Counted from the stretch's first letter, positions 1-7,293 are shown. The stretch is 34,441 bases of DNA from Burkholderiales bacterium RIFCSPHIGHO2_12_FULL_63_20 (GCA_001770775.1 MESA01000007.1:1-34441); one strand, 5' to 3'. Made by a program: numbers and translations. Notes: generated by a model from the letters alone, not told the origin.

Positions 1-60
1 AACCCCTGTCTGGCCGGAGAGAGGAAGCCGCAGTATCCCAGCTCCCCAACTTCTAAAACA

Positions 61-72
61 GGTGTTGCACTT
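61..72. repeat. Left copy of 12-bp inverted repeat
   Basis: GGTGTTGCACTT here has an exact reverse complement at 2255-2266. The pair encloses the MBL hydrolase, MerR regulator and quinone reductase genes. The match does not extend beyond 12 bp and no target-site duplication is visible in the flanking bases. It could be the terminus of a decayed mobile element, but a 12-bp match at this distance is not far beyond chance. Confidence 0.35.
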
Positions 73-181
73 CGAATGTGAATCCGCGGCCGCAAATCGC
101 GGCTAGCTCGGGCAGGGGAAGTCCCTTTCATTCGTTAGGCTTTGCGGCGGCTATGCCGCAAGGTCCGTATTGGCAAAGAAA

Positions 182-1096
182 TTACTTCACCCAATCTGGA
201 AAGTAACCAAGCGCGTCCTGCACGGCAGCATCATGAGATGGCACGACCGTTAGATCAGCGTTCCGCTTGACCACAGCACGTATCTGTTCAACAACTTGCT
301 GAGTTTTCTCCCTGTCATGATCAACAAGCAAGCTTGCCGCCCAAAATTTGGGGCGTCCTTCTTTCAAGGCTGCGGCACGCCAGACGGTATCGCCCACCAA
401 GAAATAGCGTCGTTTTGAATCAACTGTTACGAAGACCCCAACTGAGCCCGGCGTGTGTCCATATAGAGGTACTAGCACCACCGATCCATCACCAAACCAG
501 TCTAGGCTGGCATCGAAGCCCTCATAAGGACCTGGCTTGAAGTCGAGACTCTTCCATTTGATACTGGGAGAGCTAACTTGTGAAGGCCAGGCCCCCCCAA
601 AGCCGTCTCCGGCATGACGGATCACCTCCAACTCGGATGCTGGCGCCCTGACTGTGACCTCAGGAAAGTCGGAAATGCCGCTCGCGTGATCCCAATGGCT
701 GTGGCTGATGATAATGTTGCCGACCGGCGATACGCCTTCCTTGTCAAGTTGACTGCGTGCCGTCACGACAGGTTCGTCGTACTTGAATAATGGGCGGGCC
801 CAGAATGGCATGTCTTGCTCATATTGTTGGGAGACATGGCTACCGAGCCCAGTGTCAAACAACAAGATATCCTCTCCATGTTTAATGAGGAACGCCGAGA
901 AGTTGGCCTTTACCTTGGTGGTCATGCTCCCCCCCGAAAAGAGCAGCCCTTCAAGCGTGGTCGAGCTCGCAGTGCGGATGATTGACATGCCGACTCTCGG
1001 CGGGATTTTTTTGTGGTGCGACGTTCCAGAAGCATCGCCTGCAGAAGCGAGGCTAACAAGCACCAGGCCGGTCAAAGCAAGTAGGTATCGTTTCAT
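182..1096 (-). CDS. Exported metallo-beta-lactamase-fold hydrolase (lactonase-like)
   Basis: 304 aa. Residues 1-19 form a signal peptide (MKRY, hydrophobic stretch, ASA/G cleavage), so the enzyme is probably periplasmic or secreted. The MBL metal-binding set is complete: HSHWDH at 132-137, H214 in GHTPGS, D236 in GDT and H288 in PSHD. This pattern is that of the dinuclear-zinc MBL superfamily group that includes N-acyl-homoserine lactonases; the substrate cannot be read from sequence. The gene is divergent from a merR-type gene, and its promoter region (1127-1158) has the long spacer and spacer-centred dyad typical of MerR-controlled targets, so it is probably the regulator's main target. GC content is lower than in the genes to the right, suggesting transfer. 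Fold call firm, lactonase activity only a guess. Confidence 0.85.
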   Translation of the reverse strand: MKRYLLALTGLVLVSLASAGDASGTSHHKKIPPRVGMSIIRTASSTTLEGLLFSGGSMTTKVKANFSAFLIKHGEDILLFDTGLGSHVSQQYEQDMPFWARPLFKYDEPVVTARSQLDKEGVSPVGNIIISHSHWDHASGISDFPEVTVRAPASELEVIRHAGDGFGGAWPSQVSSPSIKWKSLDFKPGPYEGFDASLDWFGDGSVVLVPLYGHTPGSVGVFVTVDSKRRYFLVGDTVWRAAALKEGRPKFWAASLLVDHDREKTQQVVEQIRAVVKRNADLTVVPSHDAAVQDALGYFPDWVK

Positions 1097-1126
1097 GAAT
1101 CGCTTTCGATTGGTAGCAATGCCGGC

Positions 1127-1158
1127 ACCTTAAACCTTGGTGTAGACTCCAATGTCAA
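1127..1158 (-). promoter_or_regulatory. MerR-type elongated promoter with operator dyad
   Basis: On the minus strand TTGACA (1153-1158) and TAAGGT (1127-1132) are separated by 20 bp. The spacer contains the 16-bp dyad TTGGnGTnnACnCCAA (1137-1152) directly abutting the -35. This is the same architecture as the Tn501 mer promoter (TTGACT, 19-bp spacer carrying the dyad, TAAGGT). The promoter points at the MBL gene, whose start codon lies about 30 bp downstream; the divergent gene encodes a MerR-family protein. Regulation is inferred from this arrangement. Confidence 0.75.
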
Positions 1159-1184
1159 GCAGTTTTTTTTAAGGGAATTCACCA

Positions 1185-1613
1185 ATGAACATCAGCTCCC
1201 TGGCCAAAGCAACTGGTACCACCGCAGATACGCTGCGTTACTACGAAAAGCTTGGGCTGCTTGATGAGCCACAGCGAGCAGAAAACGGGTATCGCCGCTA
1301 CGATGAACTTCACATCAGCCGCGTACGATTCATACGCAGCGCGCAGTCACTGGGCTTCTCGCTTGCTGAAATCGGCTCGATCATTCCGCAAATGACCGCC
1401 GGTCAGTTCGGTCGCACGCAGATCGAGGAAGGCTTGCGCAAGAAAATTGGGCAGATAGACACTCACATCAAGGAATTGCAGCGGCTCAAGAAGGATCTTC
1501 TGTCAACGTTCAACATGCTCACCTGCGAGAGAAATGCAAATTTTTCCGAGTCATCGGCCAGCCTACCCACAGGTTCAGCACGGAAAAAAATGCGCAGCTT
1601 TTTTGCCAATTAA
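1185..1613 (+). CDS. MerR-family transcriptional regulator
   Basis: 142 aa, normal size for the family. The N-terminal winged helix-turn-helix spans residues 1-70, with the TLRYYEKLGLL and NGYRRYDE segments that define MerR proteins. A long amphipathic dimerisation helix follows at about 75-110. Only one cysteine (C114) is seen, so the three-cysteine mercury site of true MerR is absent; C114 could serve redox or thiol sensing, but this is a guess. The C-terminal tail is Ser/Ala/Lys rich. AAGGGA at 1171-1176 is a usable Shine-Dalgarno site. It probably twists the elongated promoter at 1127-1158 to activate the divergent MBL gene, and may co-regulate the quinone reductase 51 bp downstream. Confidence 0.9.
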   Translation: MNISSLAKATGTTADTLRYYEKLGLLDEPQRAENGYRRYDELHISRVRFIRSAQSLGFSLAEIGSIIPQMTAGQFGRTQIEEGLRKKIGQIDTHIKELQRLKKDLLSTFNMLTCERNANFSESSASLPTGSARKKMRSFFAN

Positions 1614-1664
1614 CATGGATGTGAGGCCGAGGAAGTCGGCGTGTCATCCTAAAATAGGGCATGT

Positions 1665-2243
1665 ATGAAAAAGAAAATTACAATCATTCTTGGGCACCCT
1701 GACTCAAGCAGTTATTGTGGCTCTATTGCAAAAAAATACGAGCAGGAAGCAAAAAATTCAGGGCACGAAGTGCGCATGTTGATGTTGGGCGATCTCATCT
1801 TTGACCCAATTCTCCACCGTGGATATAAATATATTCAAGCACTAGAGCCATGCCTTGCGGAGGCGCAAGACGCAATCCAGTGGTCAAATCATCTAGTTCT
1901 TATCTATCCTATTTGGTGGGGCTCTATGCCGGCAATACTCAAAGGCTTCTTCGACCGAACCTTTTTACCCGGCTTCGCATTCAAGTATCGCAAGAATTCC
2001 CAACTTTGGGACAAATTGCTTACTGGCCGCAGTGCACACGTCTTTACTACAATGGACACTCCTCCATGGTATTTTCGGCTCGTGTACAAGATGCCAGGTC
2101 ATCATCAAATCAAGAGAACCATCTTAGAATTCTCTGGCGTCAAGCCAGTGAAGATCACTTCTTTTGGCCCCCTCCGCTACGCTTCTCCGGATCAACAGGA
2201 AAAGTGGTTGGAAAAGGTCGCGGCTTTCGCACGTAAGGCGTAG
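1665..2243 (+). CDS. Flavodoxin-fold NAD(P)H:quinone oxidoreductase
   Basis: 192 aa, flavodoxin_2 (KefF/NQO1-like) family. The N-terminal ILGHPDSSSYC loop (about 8-18) fits FMN/FAD phosphate binding. LVLIYPIWWGSMPAILKGFFDR (about 77-98) carries the family's P-x-W-W-G and F-F-D-R signatures. These soluble enzymes make two-electron reductions of quinones or electrophiles. AGGG at 1656-1659 lies close to the start; a TAAAAT hexamer at 1650-1655 resembles a -10, but no good -35 was found and the leader would be very short. It follows merR on the same strand, and the trio looks like a small inducible detoxification cassette. Low GC and AT-rich codons at the 5' end suggest acquisition. Confidence 0.85.
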   Translation: MKKKITIILGHPDSSSYCGSIAKKYEQEAKNSGHEVRMLMLGDLIFDPILHRGYKYIQALEPCLAEAQDAIQWSNHLVLIYPIWWGSMPAILKGFFDRTFLPGFAFKYRKNSQLWDKLLTGRSAHVFTTMDTPPWYFRLVYKMPGHHQIKRTILEFSGVKPVKITSFGPLRYASPDQQEKWLEKVAAFARKA

Positions 2244-2254
2244 GTTACCGCCTC

Positions 2255-2266
2255 AAGTGCAACACC
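2255..2266. repeat. Right copy of 12-bp inverted repeat
   Basis: AAGTGCAACACC, exact reverse complement of 61-72. It lies 12 bp after the stop codon of the quinone reductase gene. The bases outside the two copies do not match as a direct repeat. Confidence 0.35.
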
Positions 2267-2292
2267 GTGCCTTCGCACCTCAGCCTAGCGGT

Positions 2293-2338
2293 AGCTGATG
2301 CGGCCCATCGCTTCGGATGCGCCTGATGGGCGCCAGCT
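2293..2338. repeat. Imperfect hairpin (inverted repeat)
   Basis: Arms AGCTGATGCGGCCCATC (2293-2309) and GATGGGCGCCAGCT (2325-2338) pair through AGCTG/CAGCT and CCCATC/GATGGG with a bulge between. The loop is about 15 nt and itself GC-rich. No T-tract follows, so it is not a typical intrinsic terminator. It might stop transcription from the quinone reductase gene or be a folded recombination or element-end site. Confidence 0.45.
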
Positions 2339-2669
2339 AACTAGAATGAAGCAGCCTAGATCACATCAATATTGAAGGAGGCGCTGTTCATCGATAGGTA
2401 ACAGAGGACAGTCATACATTGGCTACCCACGCCTCGACATCGCTTTCAATGTTGATCATGGCGTCTGACACATCCGAGATCATGGAAGCTTGTTGGCCAA
2501 TGCAGATGTGGCTTTGTTGTGGCACGTTTTGACTTGGACTTACAGAGCCCAGCGTTTGATCGTGTCCAGTGGTTTGCCTTGTGACTGCGCCTCCGTTGCG
2601 GTGTGTCACATCGATACATGCGCACCACCACCTCAATTGCTTCACTGCTTGAGCCTGCGTGACCAATGG

Positions 2670-2940
2670 TGCGCCATGGCGCACGCCACCTCATCACAAA
2701 AGCGCTCAAACTGCGGGCGACTCAGCCGGTGGCTCTACCGAGACGCCGCCAGTGCGCACCCGCCTCACACACTTGAAACTCCAAGTCCGCTATATCAACG
2801 CCAACCACCACGCCGCGATGGGATTGAATCTTCTGAATACGGGCTGTAGCATTCATTTCGAACGCCTTCGTGTTGAGCGCCGGCCGTCACACCACCTGAA
2901 AGCTGGCTGGCACATTGATGCGGAAAAAGCGTAAGAGTCC
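2670..2940 (-). pseudogene. Possible remnant of a PilZ-domain gene
   Basis: One minus-strand frame reads LRFFRINVPASFQVV, then a TGA stop (2887-2889), then ARIQKIQSHRGVVVGVDIAD, then another TGA (2722-2724), then ARSLSAFVMRW. The first segment resembles the R-x-x-x-R start of PilZ domains such as YcgR (RREFFRISTP in E. coli), and the last resembles the helix closing many PilZ proteins. The D/N-x-S-x-x-G core motif is missing, so the middle is deleted or too diverged. No intact start or reading frame remains. This rests on motif resemblance by eye only. Confidence 0.3.
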
Positions 2941-2990
2941 ATCCCATCATTCAACGTTGACGCCCGCCAACAAATTCTTTGAGCACCCCC

Positions 2991-3500
2991 ATGCTACCGC
3001 TCGCCTACACCATCGTTTTCGGCGCGACCTTGCTGATGTCGTCTGTGGCAGGCGCTTCCACTGTGTATCGCTGGATCGATGAAAGAGGGAGGGTTCACTA
3101 TTCAGACGTGGTGCCCGACCGGTATAAGCGCATCGCAAAGCCCGTGAATGCTGGCGGTGCCGAGCCAACAGCTGAGCAACAACGCGAAGCACTCGAGCGC
3201 AGTCAAGCAGAGCGCGCCAAAGCCTTGCTGGCTTCTACCAACCGCAGTGCTTCTGCCTCAAGCGCCGCACCAGCTTCTGTCGCGTCTGCTCCTTCCGCCA
3301 AGCGCCCAGCCCAGGTTCCGAATGACCGAACGGACTGCGTGACTTGGCAGCGCTTGTATGAGGAAAGCGCGGAATGTTTCGGCCCATACAGAACCGTTGG
3401 CGGAGGCATAAGGCCAGGAGCATTTGAAGTCTGCAATGAAGTCCCGGAACCCCCACCAACGCGCTGCCGCATGAGCATTCCATCAACGACAACGCCCTGA
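2991..3500 (+). CDS. DUF4124 domain-containing exported protein
   Basis: About 169 aa from ATG 2991; a TTG at 2979 would add four residues. Neither start has a clear Shine-Dalgarno site. The ATG start gives a compact signal peptide ending near SVAGA/STV. Directly after it comes YRWIDERGRVHYSDVVP, the hallmark of DUF4124, a small periplasmic domain common in betaproteobacteria and of unknown function. A Lys/Glu/Ala-rich helical stretch and an Ala/Ser-rich linker (about 65-115) follow. The C-terminal part contains four cysteines (C-V-T-W, E-C-F-G, V-C-N-E, R-C-R-M), which may form disulfides in the periplasm. No operon partner is evident. Confidence 0.8.
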   Translation: MLPLAYTIVFGATLLMSSVAGASTVYRWIDERGRVHYSDVVPDRYKRIAKPVNAGGAEPTAEQQREALERSQAERAKALLASTNRSASASSAAPASVASAPSAKRPAQVPNDRTDCVTWQRLYEESAECFGPYRTVGGGIRPGAFEVCNEVPEPPPTRCRMSIPSTTTP

Positions 3501-3850
3501 ATTCGCATTGCAAGGGCTGTACTGAGCTTCGCTCCCCGTCTGCCGGTGAGTTCGATGTGAACGCCGACATTTGAACTGCTTGCGGTCATGTCACTGGCCA
3601 ATAAGGGTAGTCATTCCTTGCTGCATCTGAGAAGATCTGCCTCATTCGGCAAGCTCACGCACGACACCGGCACAGTCGTTCAATCCCTCCATGGCGCTCA
3701 TGAGTCGATCCTCCGCATGCAGGCAACGGCGCCGGTTCATTGATTCGTGAGGCACAGGCTGCTTGTCCACCGCCTTGTGCGTTCTGCGCGAATCACGGCC
3801 AAACGCGGCGCCCCGAACGTCGACAAGGTGAACCATTTGGACTACGCATC
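3501..3850. other. 350-bp gap without a supported gene
   Basis: The frame of the downstream MBL gene stays open back to 3740, but the added residues are Pro/Arg-rich and precede the natural membrane segment, so they are unlikely to be translated. On the minus strand a 32-codon frame (3642-3740) lacks a Shine-Dalgarno site. No strong promoter or terminator was recognised. Confidence 0.5.
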
Positions 3851-4867
3851 ATGGAATTTTTAAGGCCAGCAACTGGCTTCAGCAGTCGGCGCATCAAGAT
3901 CGTCACTGTCACGGCTCTGATCGTTTTGGCGGCTCTCGTTGGCGCGTTGCAAGGGGTTGTCTATGCAAGGCCAGCGGTCGATGTTGATTCCGCTGAGGTC
4001 CTTTATGAGCGGGACGCAGGCAGGAAGCCAGGCTTGCGTGCAGTGTTCTTCGGCACCAGCACAATCCTCTTGACCGACGGGATGAGTTCGATCATGACGG
4101 ACGGCTTCTTTTCGCGGCCATCCTGGTTGCGTCTGATGATGTCGATCAAGCCGGATCCAGAAGAGATCAACTTTGCCCTGCGCAAGGCTCCAAGCAAGAT
4201 CGACGCGATCTTCGTCGCTCACGCCCATCATGACCATGCCATGGACTCGGGTCTCGTTGCGCAGAAAACCGACGCCATCGTTTACGGCTCTGAGTCGACG
4301 CTGAACATTGCGAGAGGCCAGAGCACGCCAGAGCACCAATTGCGCGTGCTGAAGGTGGGGCAGACCGTTCTGATTGGTCATTTTCGTGTCACTGCCTTTG
4401 AGACGCCGCACTCTCCCGATGCCATCAGCCCCGGGTTCATCACACACCCCGTTCAGTTTCCCGCAAAGCTTGGGGAATTCCGAGCGGCAGAGAACCACTC
4501 ATTCTTTGTCGAGCACCCGCTTGGCAAAGTGCTCATCGTGCCAAGCGCCAACTACAGCGTCAACGCATTTGAGGGGCTGCAGGCAGACATCGTTATTCTG
4601 GGAATCGGCACACTCGGGCGACAGTCAAATGTGTTCACCGAAACCTATTGGAACGAGGTCGTGACGAAGACCGGGGCCAAGCTTGTCTTGCCTGTGCATT
4701 GGGACGACTTCACCCAATCGCTGCGAGCCCCGCTCGTTCCACTTCCCCTTTTCGCCGACAACATGAACGTCGCGATGGAATGGCTTGGTCCGCTGGCCAA
4801 ACGTGACGGAGTAGCGATTCGCTTCTTGCCTTCGCTGCGCGAAGTGACGCTGCCCGCCGGCAACTAA
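3851..4867 (+). CDS. Membrane-anchored MBL-fold metallo-hydrolase
   Basis: 338 aa from ATG 3851. The frame opens earlier (3740), but the 3851 start puts one transmembrane helix (about 15-38) near the N terminus behind SSRRIK, giving an N-in anchor with the catalytic domain outside. HAHHDH at 124-129 is the MBL metal motif; H187 (TPHSPD) and H284 (PVHWDDF) are probable further ligands. The layout resembles the UlaG/NAPE-PLD-like branch of the superfamily rather than the lactonase-like protein at 182-1096. Substrate unknown. It ends 28 bp before the diguanylate cyclase start, so the two may be co-transcribed. No good Shine-Dalgarno site precedes the start. Confidence 0.8.
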   Translation: MEFLRPATGFSSRRIKIVTVTALIVLAALVGALQGVVYARPAVDVDSAEVLYERDAGRKPGLRAVFFGTSTILLTDGMSSIMTDGFFSRPSWLRLMMSIKPDPEEINFALRKAPSKIDAIFVAHAHHDHAMDSGLVAQKTDAIVYGSESTLNIARGQSTPEHQLRVLKVGQTVLIGHFRVTAFETPHSPDAISPGFITHPVQFPAKLGEFRAAENHSFFVEHPLGKVLIVPSANYSVNAFEGLQADIVILGIGTLGRQSNVFTETYWNEVVTKTGAKLVLPVHWDDFTQSLRAPLVPLPLFADNMNVAMEWLGPLAKRDGVAIRFLPSLREVTLPAGN

Positions 4868-4895
4868 CCTTCTGTTTTCATTGAGAGTCAAAGAA

Positions 4896-6251
4896 ATGCA
4901 GATCAATATGCGATTGGCGGACTTCATTCGAGCGGAAATTGAGCCGATTCTTCAAGATTGGGAGGAATTTGCCCTGACCATCCTTCCAGCCAAGGATATG
5001 GGCAAGACTGGCCTACGCGACCACGCCAGGGGCATGCTTCTGGAGATCGCCGAAGATCTCGACTCACACCAGAGTGAGTCAGAACAGGCCGCCAAATCGA
5101 TGGGCCGTGAGCCGAAGGCTGAAGGGGAGACTTCGGCAGAGGTACATGGTGGCGATCGACAGTCCAGCGGCTTCAGCGTCATTGACACAGTTTCCGAGTT
5201 TCGTGCCCTGCGCGCGAGCGTGGTATCACACTGGACAAAGGCTTACCCCACCATTACCGGGCAACAGGTTGAAGACCTCACCCGGTTTCATGAAGCGATA
5301 GACCAGGCGGTCGCAGAATCCTTGGAGCAGTATGCAACCGTCAAAGAGACAGAAACCCGGCTGTTCGGTGCTGTTCTGCTTGCATCGCCTGATCCGATTT
5401 ATGTGCTGGATCTCGAAGGCGTTTTCATATATGCCAACAAGGCCACAACCGACCTCTTTGCGATGGAGCTCGATGCGATCATCGGAAAATCCGTCTTGGA
5501 CCTCGGTTTTTCGTTCGCCTCTGAAATCCAGCATCATCTTGAAAAGGTGATTGCCGACAAGTCCACACACCGAGGCAAGTTCATTTATACCTTTGCTTCT
5601 GCCCGTGGCGAAAGGTTCGAGTATCTGCTGGCACCTGTGCTTGACGAACATCAGAACACCGAAGCGGTGGTCTGCATTTGCAGAGACGTGACCGAGCAGG
5701 CGCTCGCCGAAGAAAAAATATGGCACACCGCACACCATGATCTTTTGACTGGGCTACCAAATCGACGTCTTTTCCTAGATCGACTGGAGCAGGCAATCAA
5801 ACACGCAAAGCGCAGCAAGACGCCTCTCTCCGTACTTTTCATGGACCTTGATGGCTTCAAGAATGTGAACGATACGCTCGGCCATGAAGCGGGGGACCGC
5901 TTATTGTCTGACGTTGCAAAGCGCCTGACAAATTGTGTTCGGGAGGGAGACACGGTGGCCCGTTTGGGTGGCGATGAATTTACCGTGATTCTCACCGGCG
6001 CCAAGCAGCGCGCGGATGTGGCGATGGTGGCTCAAAACATCATTGATGCACTCACCCTCCCCTTCAACATCGCGCATCAGCCTGTCCAGATTTCAGTCAG
6101 CATCGGGATATCACTCTACCCACATGACGCATCCTCACCTGTTGCGTTGCTGGAGGCAGCCGATCAGGCCATGTACAAATCCAAAAAATCTGATTCCAAC
6201 CGGCTGTATTTTCATGACACCGTCGATATGGAAGGCGGAAATTCTGCTTAA
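4896..6251 (+). CDS. Diguanylate cyclase: RsbRD-like sensor, PAS and GGDEF domains
   Basis: 451 aa from ATG 4896, preceded by GAGAG at 4883-4887; a TTG at 4881 is the alternative start. Residues 1-150 are helical (LADFIRAEIEPILQDWEEFA...) and match the RsbRD N-terminal sensor type. A PAS domain spans about 155-270 (SPDPIYVLDLEG, RDVTEQ). The GGDEF domain at about 275-445 has DLLTGLPNRR, the metal-binding MDLDGFKNVND, an intact GGDEF (358-362) and the RxxD inhibitory site REGD (349-352) five residues upstream. It should make cyclic di-GMP from GTP and be product-inhibited. No transmembrane segment is seen, so it is cytoplasmic. Its probable partner in transcription is the MBL gene just upstream. 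Confidence 0.92.
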   Translation: MQINMRLADFIRAEIEPILQDWEEFALTILPAKDMGKTGLRDHARGMLLEIAEDLDSHQSESEQAAKSMGREPKAEGETSAEVHGGDRQSSGFSVIDTVSEFRALRASVVSHWTKAYPTITGQQVEDLTRFHEAIDQAVAESLEQYATVKETETRLFGAVLLASPDPIYVLDLEGVFIYANKATTDLFAMELDAIIGKSVLDLGFSFASEIQHHLEKVIADKSTHRGKFIYTFASARGERFEYLLAPVLDEHQNTEAVVCICRDVTEQALAEEKIWHTAHHDLLTGLPNRRLFLDRLEQAIKHAKRSKTPLSVLFMDLDGFKNVNDTLGHEAGDRLLSDVAKRLTNCVREGDTVARLGGDEFTVILTGAKQRADVAMVAQNIIDALTLPFNIAHQPVQISVSIGISLYPHDASSPVALLEAADQAMYKSKKSDSNRLYFHDTVDMEGGNSA

Positions 6252-6453
6252 TCCCGTCATTCTGTGAGACATGAGCGTGACCCGCTCACGACAACGCCGG
6301 TGAATCCATTGACGGTACGCTCATCCGAGCGGATGCCACGCTGCACGTCGCCCAACCCTGCGGCCGCAATCGCCTGTGTTCAAAGTCTCGTCGCACCCGC
6401 GACTGCTTGACCTATAAAGCAGTTACATTGAGCAGCACCATCAGGAGACCAAC

Positions 6454-6606
6454 ATGCCCAAAGGCGAACAACGTAGCAACAAGATGCCCAAAAAGGCCAA
6501 GAAGGACACCAGTCCACCCAAAGATTCAGGCCTTGGTACCCCATCCACCCGCCCGACACCGCCCATGACATCGGTGGCCCCCAAGGGCAAGCTGAAGAAC
6601 AAGTAG
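6454..6606 (+). CDS. Small basic protein, 50 aa
   Basis: A perfect AGGAGA (6443-6448) sits 5 nt before ATG 6454. The 50-aa product starts MPKGEQRSNKMPKKAKKDTS, is rich in Lys/Pro/Thr and ends KGKLKNK. It has no hydrophobic segment, signal or cysteine, and is probably disordered and nucleic-acid or membrane-surface binding by charge alone. Similar short Lys/Pro-rich hypothetical proteins occur in Burkholderiales, from memory. A TATAAA at 6413-6418 preceded by CC could be the -10 of its own promoter. Function unknown. Confidence 0.7.
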   Translation: MPKGEQRSNKMPKKAKKDTSPPKDSGLGTPSTRPTPPMTSVAPKGKLKNK

Positions 6607-6652
6607 CACTGGGCTACTGGCCAGCGCGGGTTTTACGCTCGATTGCAGTCAC

Positions 6653-7114
6653 ATGTCTGTTCAGTTTTTGATTCGATTTCTTACGCTGACGGTCCTCGTC
6701 GCGCAAGGTGCATATGCCCAGCCTGCCCTTTTGCAAGCGCGCAGTTCTGGTGAGCAGGTCTATCAAAAGGTGTGCATTGCCTGTCACGACAGCGGCGTTG
6801 CGCACGCACCCAAACTCGGCGATCGCACCGCATGGGCACCACTGATTGCAGAGGGCCAGCACGTCTTGACAGGGCATGCTTGGGTTGGTGTGCGCGCCAT
6901 GCCGGCTCGCGGCGGGAGTGCCGAGCTCTCTTTGGTGGACTTCTCGCGCGCGGTCGCGTTCATGGCGCGATCGTCTGGTGCGAACTGGCAGGATCCCGAT
7001 GCCAAGCTCTTGTTCAAGATCGTTCACGAGGCCGATAAGCGGCTCGTACAGTCCATCAACGAGCAAAAGGCCATGCAGCGCGAACTGCATCGCATTGCCA
7101 AGCCAACCCGGTAG
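6653..7114 (+). CDS. Periplasmic c-type cytochrome, class I (c5-like)
   Basis: 153 aa. The signal peptide ends near AYA/QP (about 22). The single haem-binding motif CIACH is at 41-45; M83 in RAMPARGG is the likely axial ligand, as in cytochrome c5/c555-type proteins. The haem domain covers about 30-108, leaving a C-terminal extension of about 45 residues that is Lys/Arg/Gln-rich and helical (KIVHEADKRLVQSINEQKAMQRELHRI), unusual for this family and perhaps a docking helix. It is presumably a small periplasmic electron carrier; no oxidase or dehydrogenase partner lies nearby. Confidence 0.85.
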   Translation: MSVQFLIRFLTLTVLVAQGAYAQPALLQARSSGEQVYQKVCIACHDSGVAHAPKLGDRTAWAPLIAEGQHVLTGHAWVGVRAMPARGGSAELSLVDFSRAVAFMARSSGANWQDPDAKLLFKIVHEADKRLVQSINEQKAMQRELHRIAKPTR

Positions 7115-7293
7115 GCGCTCGCCCAAGTGGATCGGTGACCCAGCCATGCGCCACAGCGCTTGATGGCTCATTGCGCATTGGCCTGCGCGCGCCAGAGCTT
7201 TTGGGGTGTTTACATGCGTCAACCAAATGTTGCTTGCCCTGAACACCACACGGCCGCAGAATGAACTTTCCTATAACTTTCTGTGGAGCAACC

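Larger units (their letters stand above)
2244..2978. other. 735-bp stretch without an intact gene
   Basis: Open frames here are short, overlap on both strands and lack Shine-Dalgarno sites, so none is called. The stretch contains the right copy of the 12-bp inverted repeat, an imperfect hairpin at 2293-2338, and a minus-strand trace of a possible PilZ-domain gene with two in-frame stops (2670-2940). It looks like decayed sequence between an acquired block and the older chromosome. Confidence 0.6.

Noticed and set aside
134-140. GTTAGGC, resembling an integron attC core site, near the end of the MBL gene
   Set aside because: No matching RYYYAAC partner at a suitable distance and no integrase or further cassette; the 2293-2338 hairpin also lacks the core sequences.
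2412-2934. Several overlapping open frames of 80-120 codons on both strands
   Set aside because: No ribosome-binding sites, no consistent composition and no recognisable domain; treated as non-coding or decayed sequence.
3642-3740. 32-codon minus-strand frame with helical composition (AEDRLMSAMEGLNDCAGVV)
   Set aside because: No Shine-Dalgarno site and no recognised family; too weak to call as a gene.
6272-6288. TGAGCG/CGCTCA hairpin after the diguanylate cyclase gene
   Set aside because: Short stem and no T-tract; insufficient as a terminator call.
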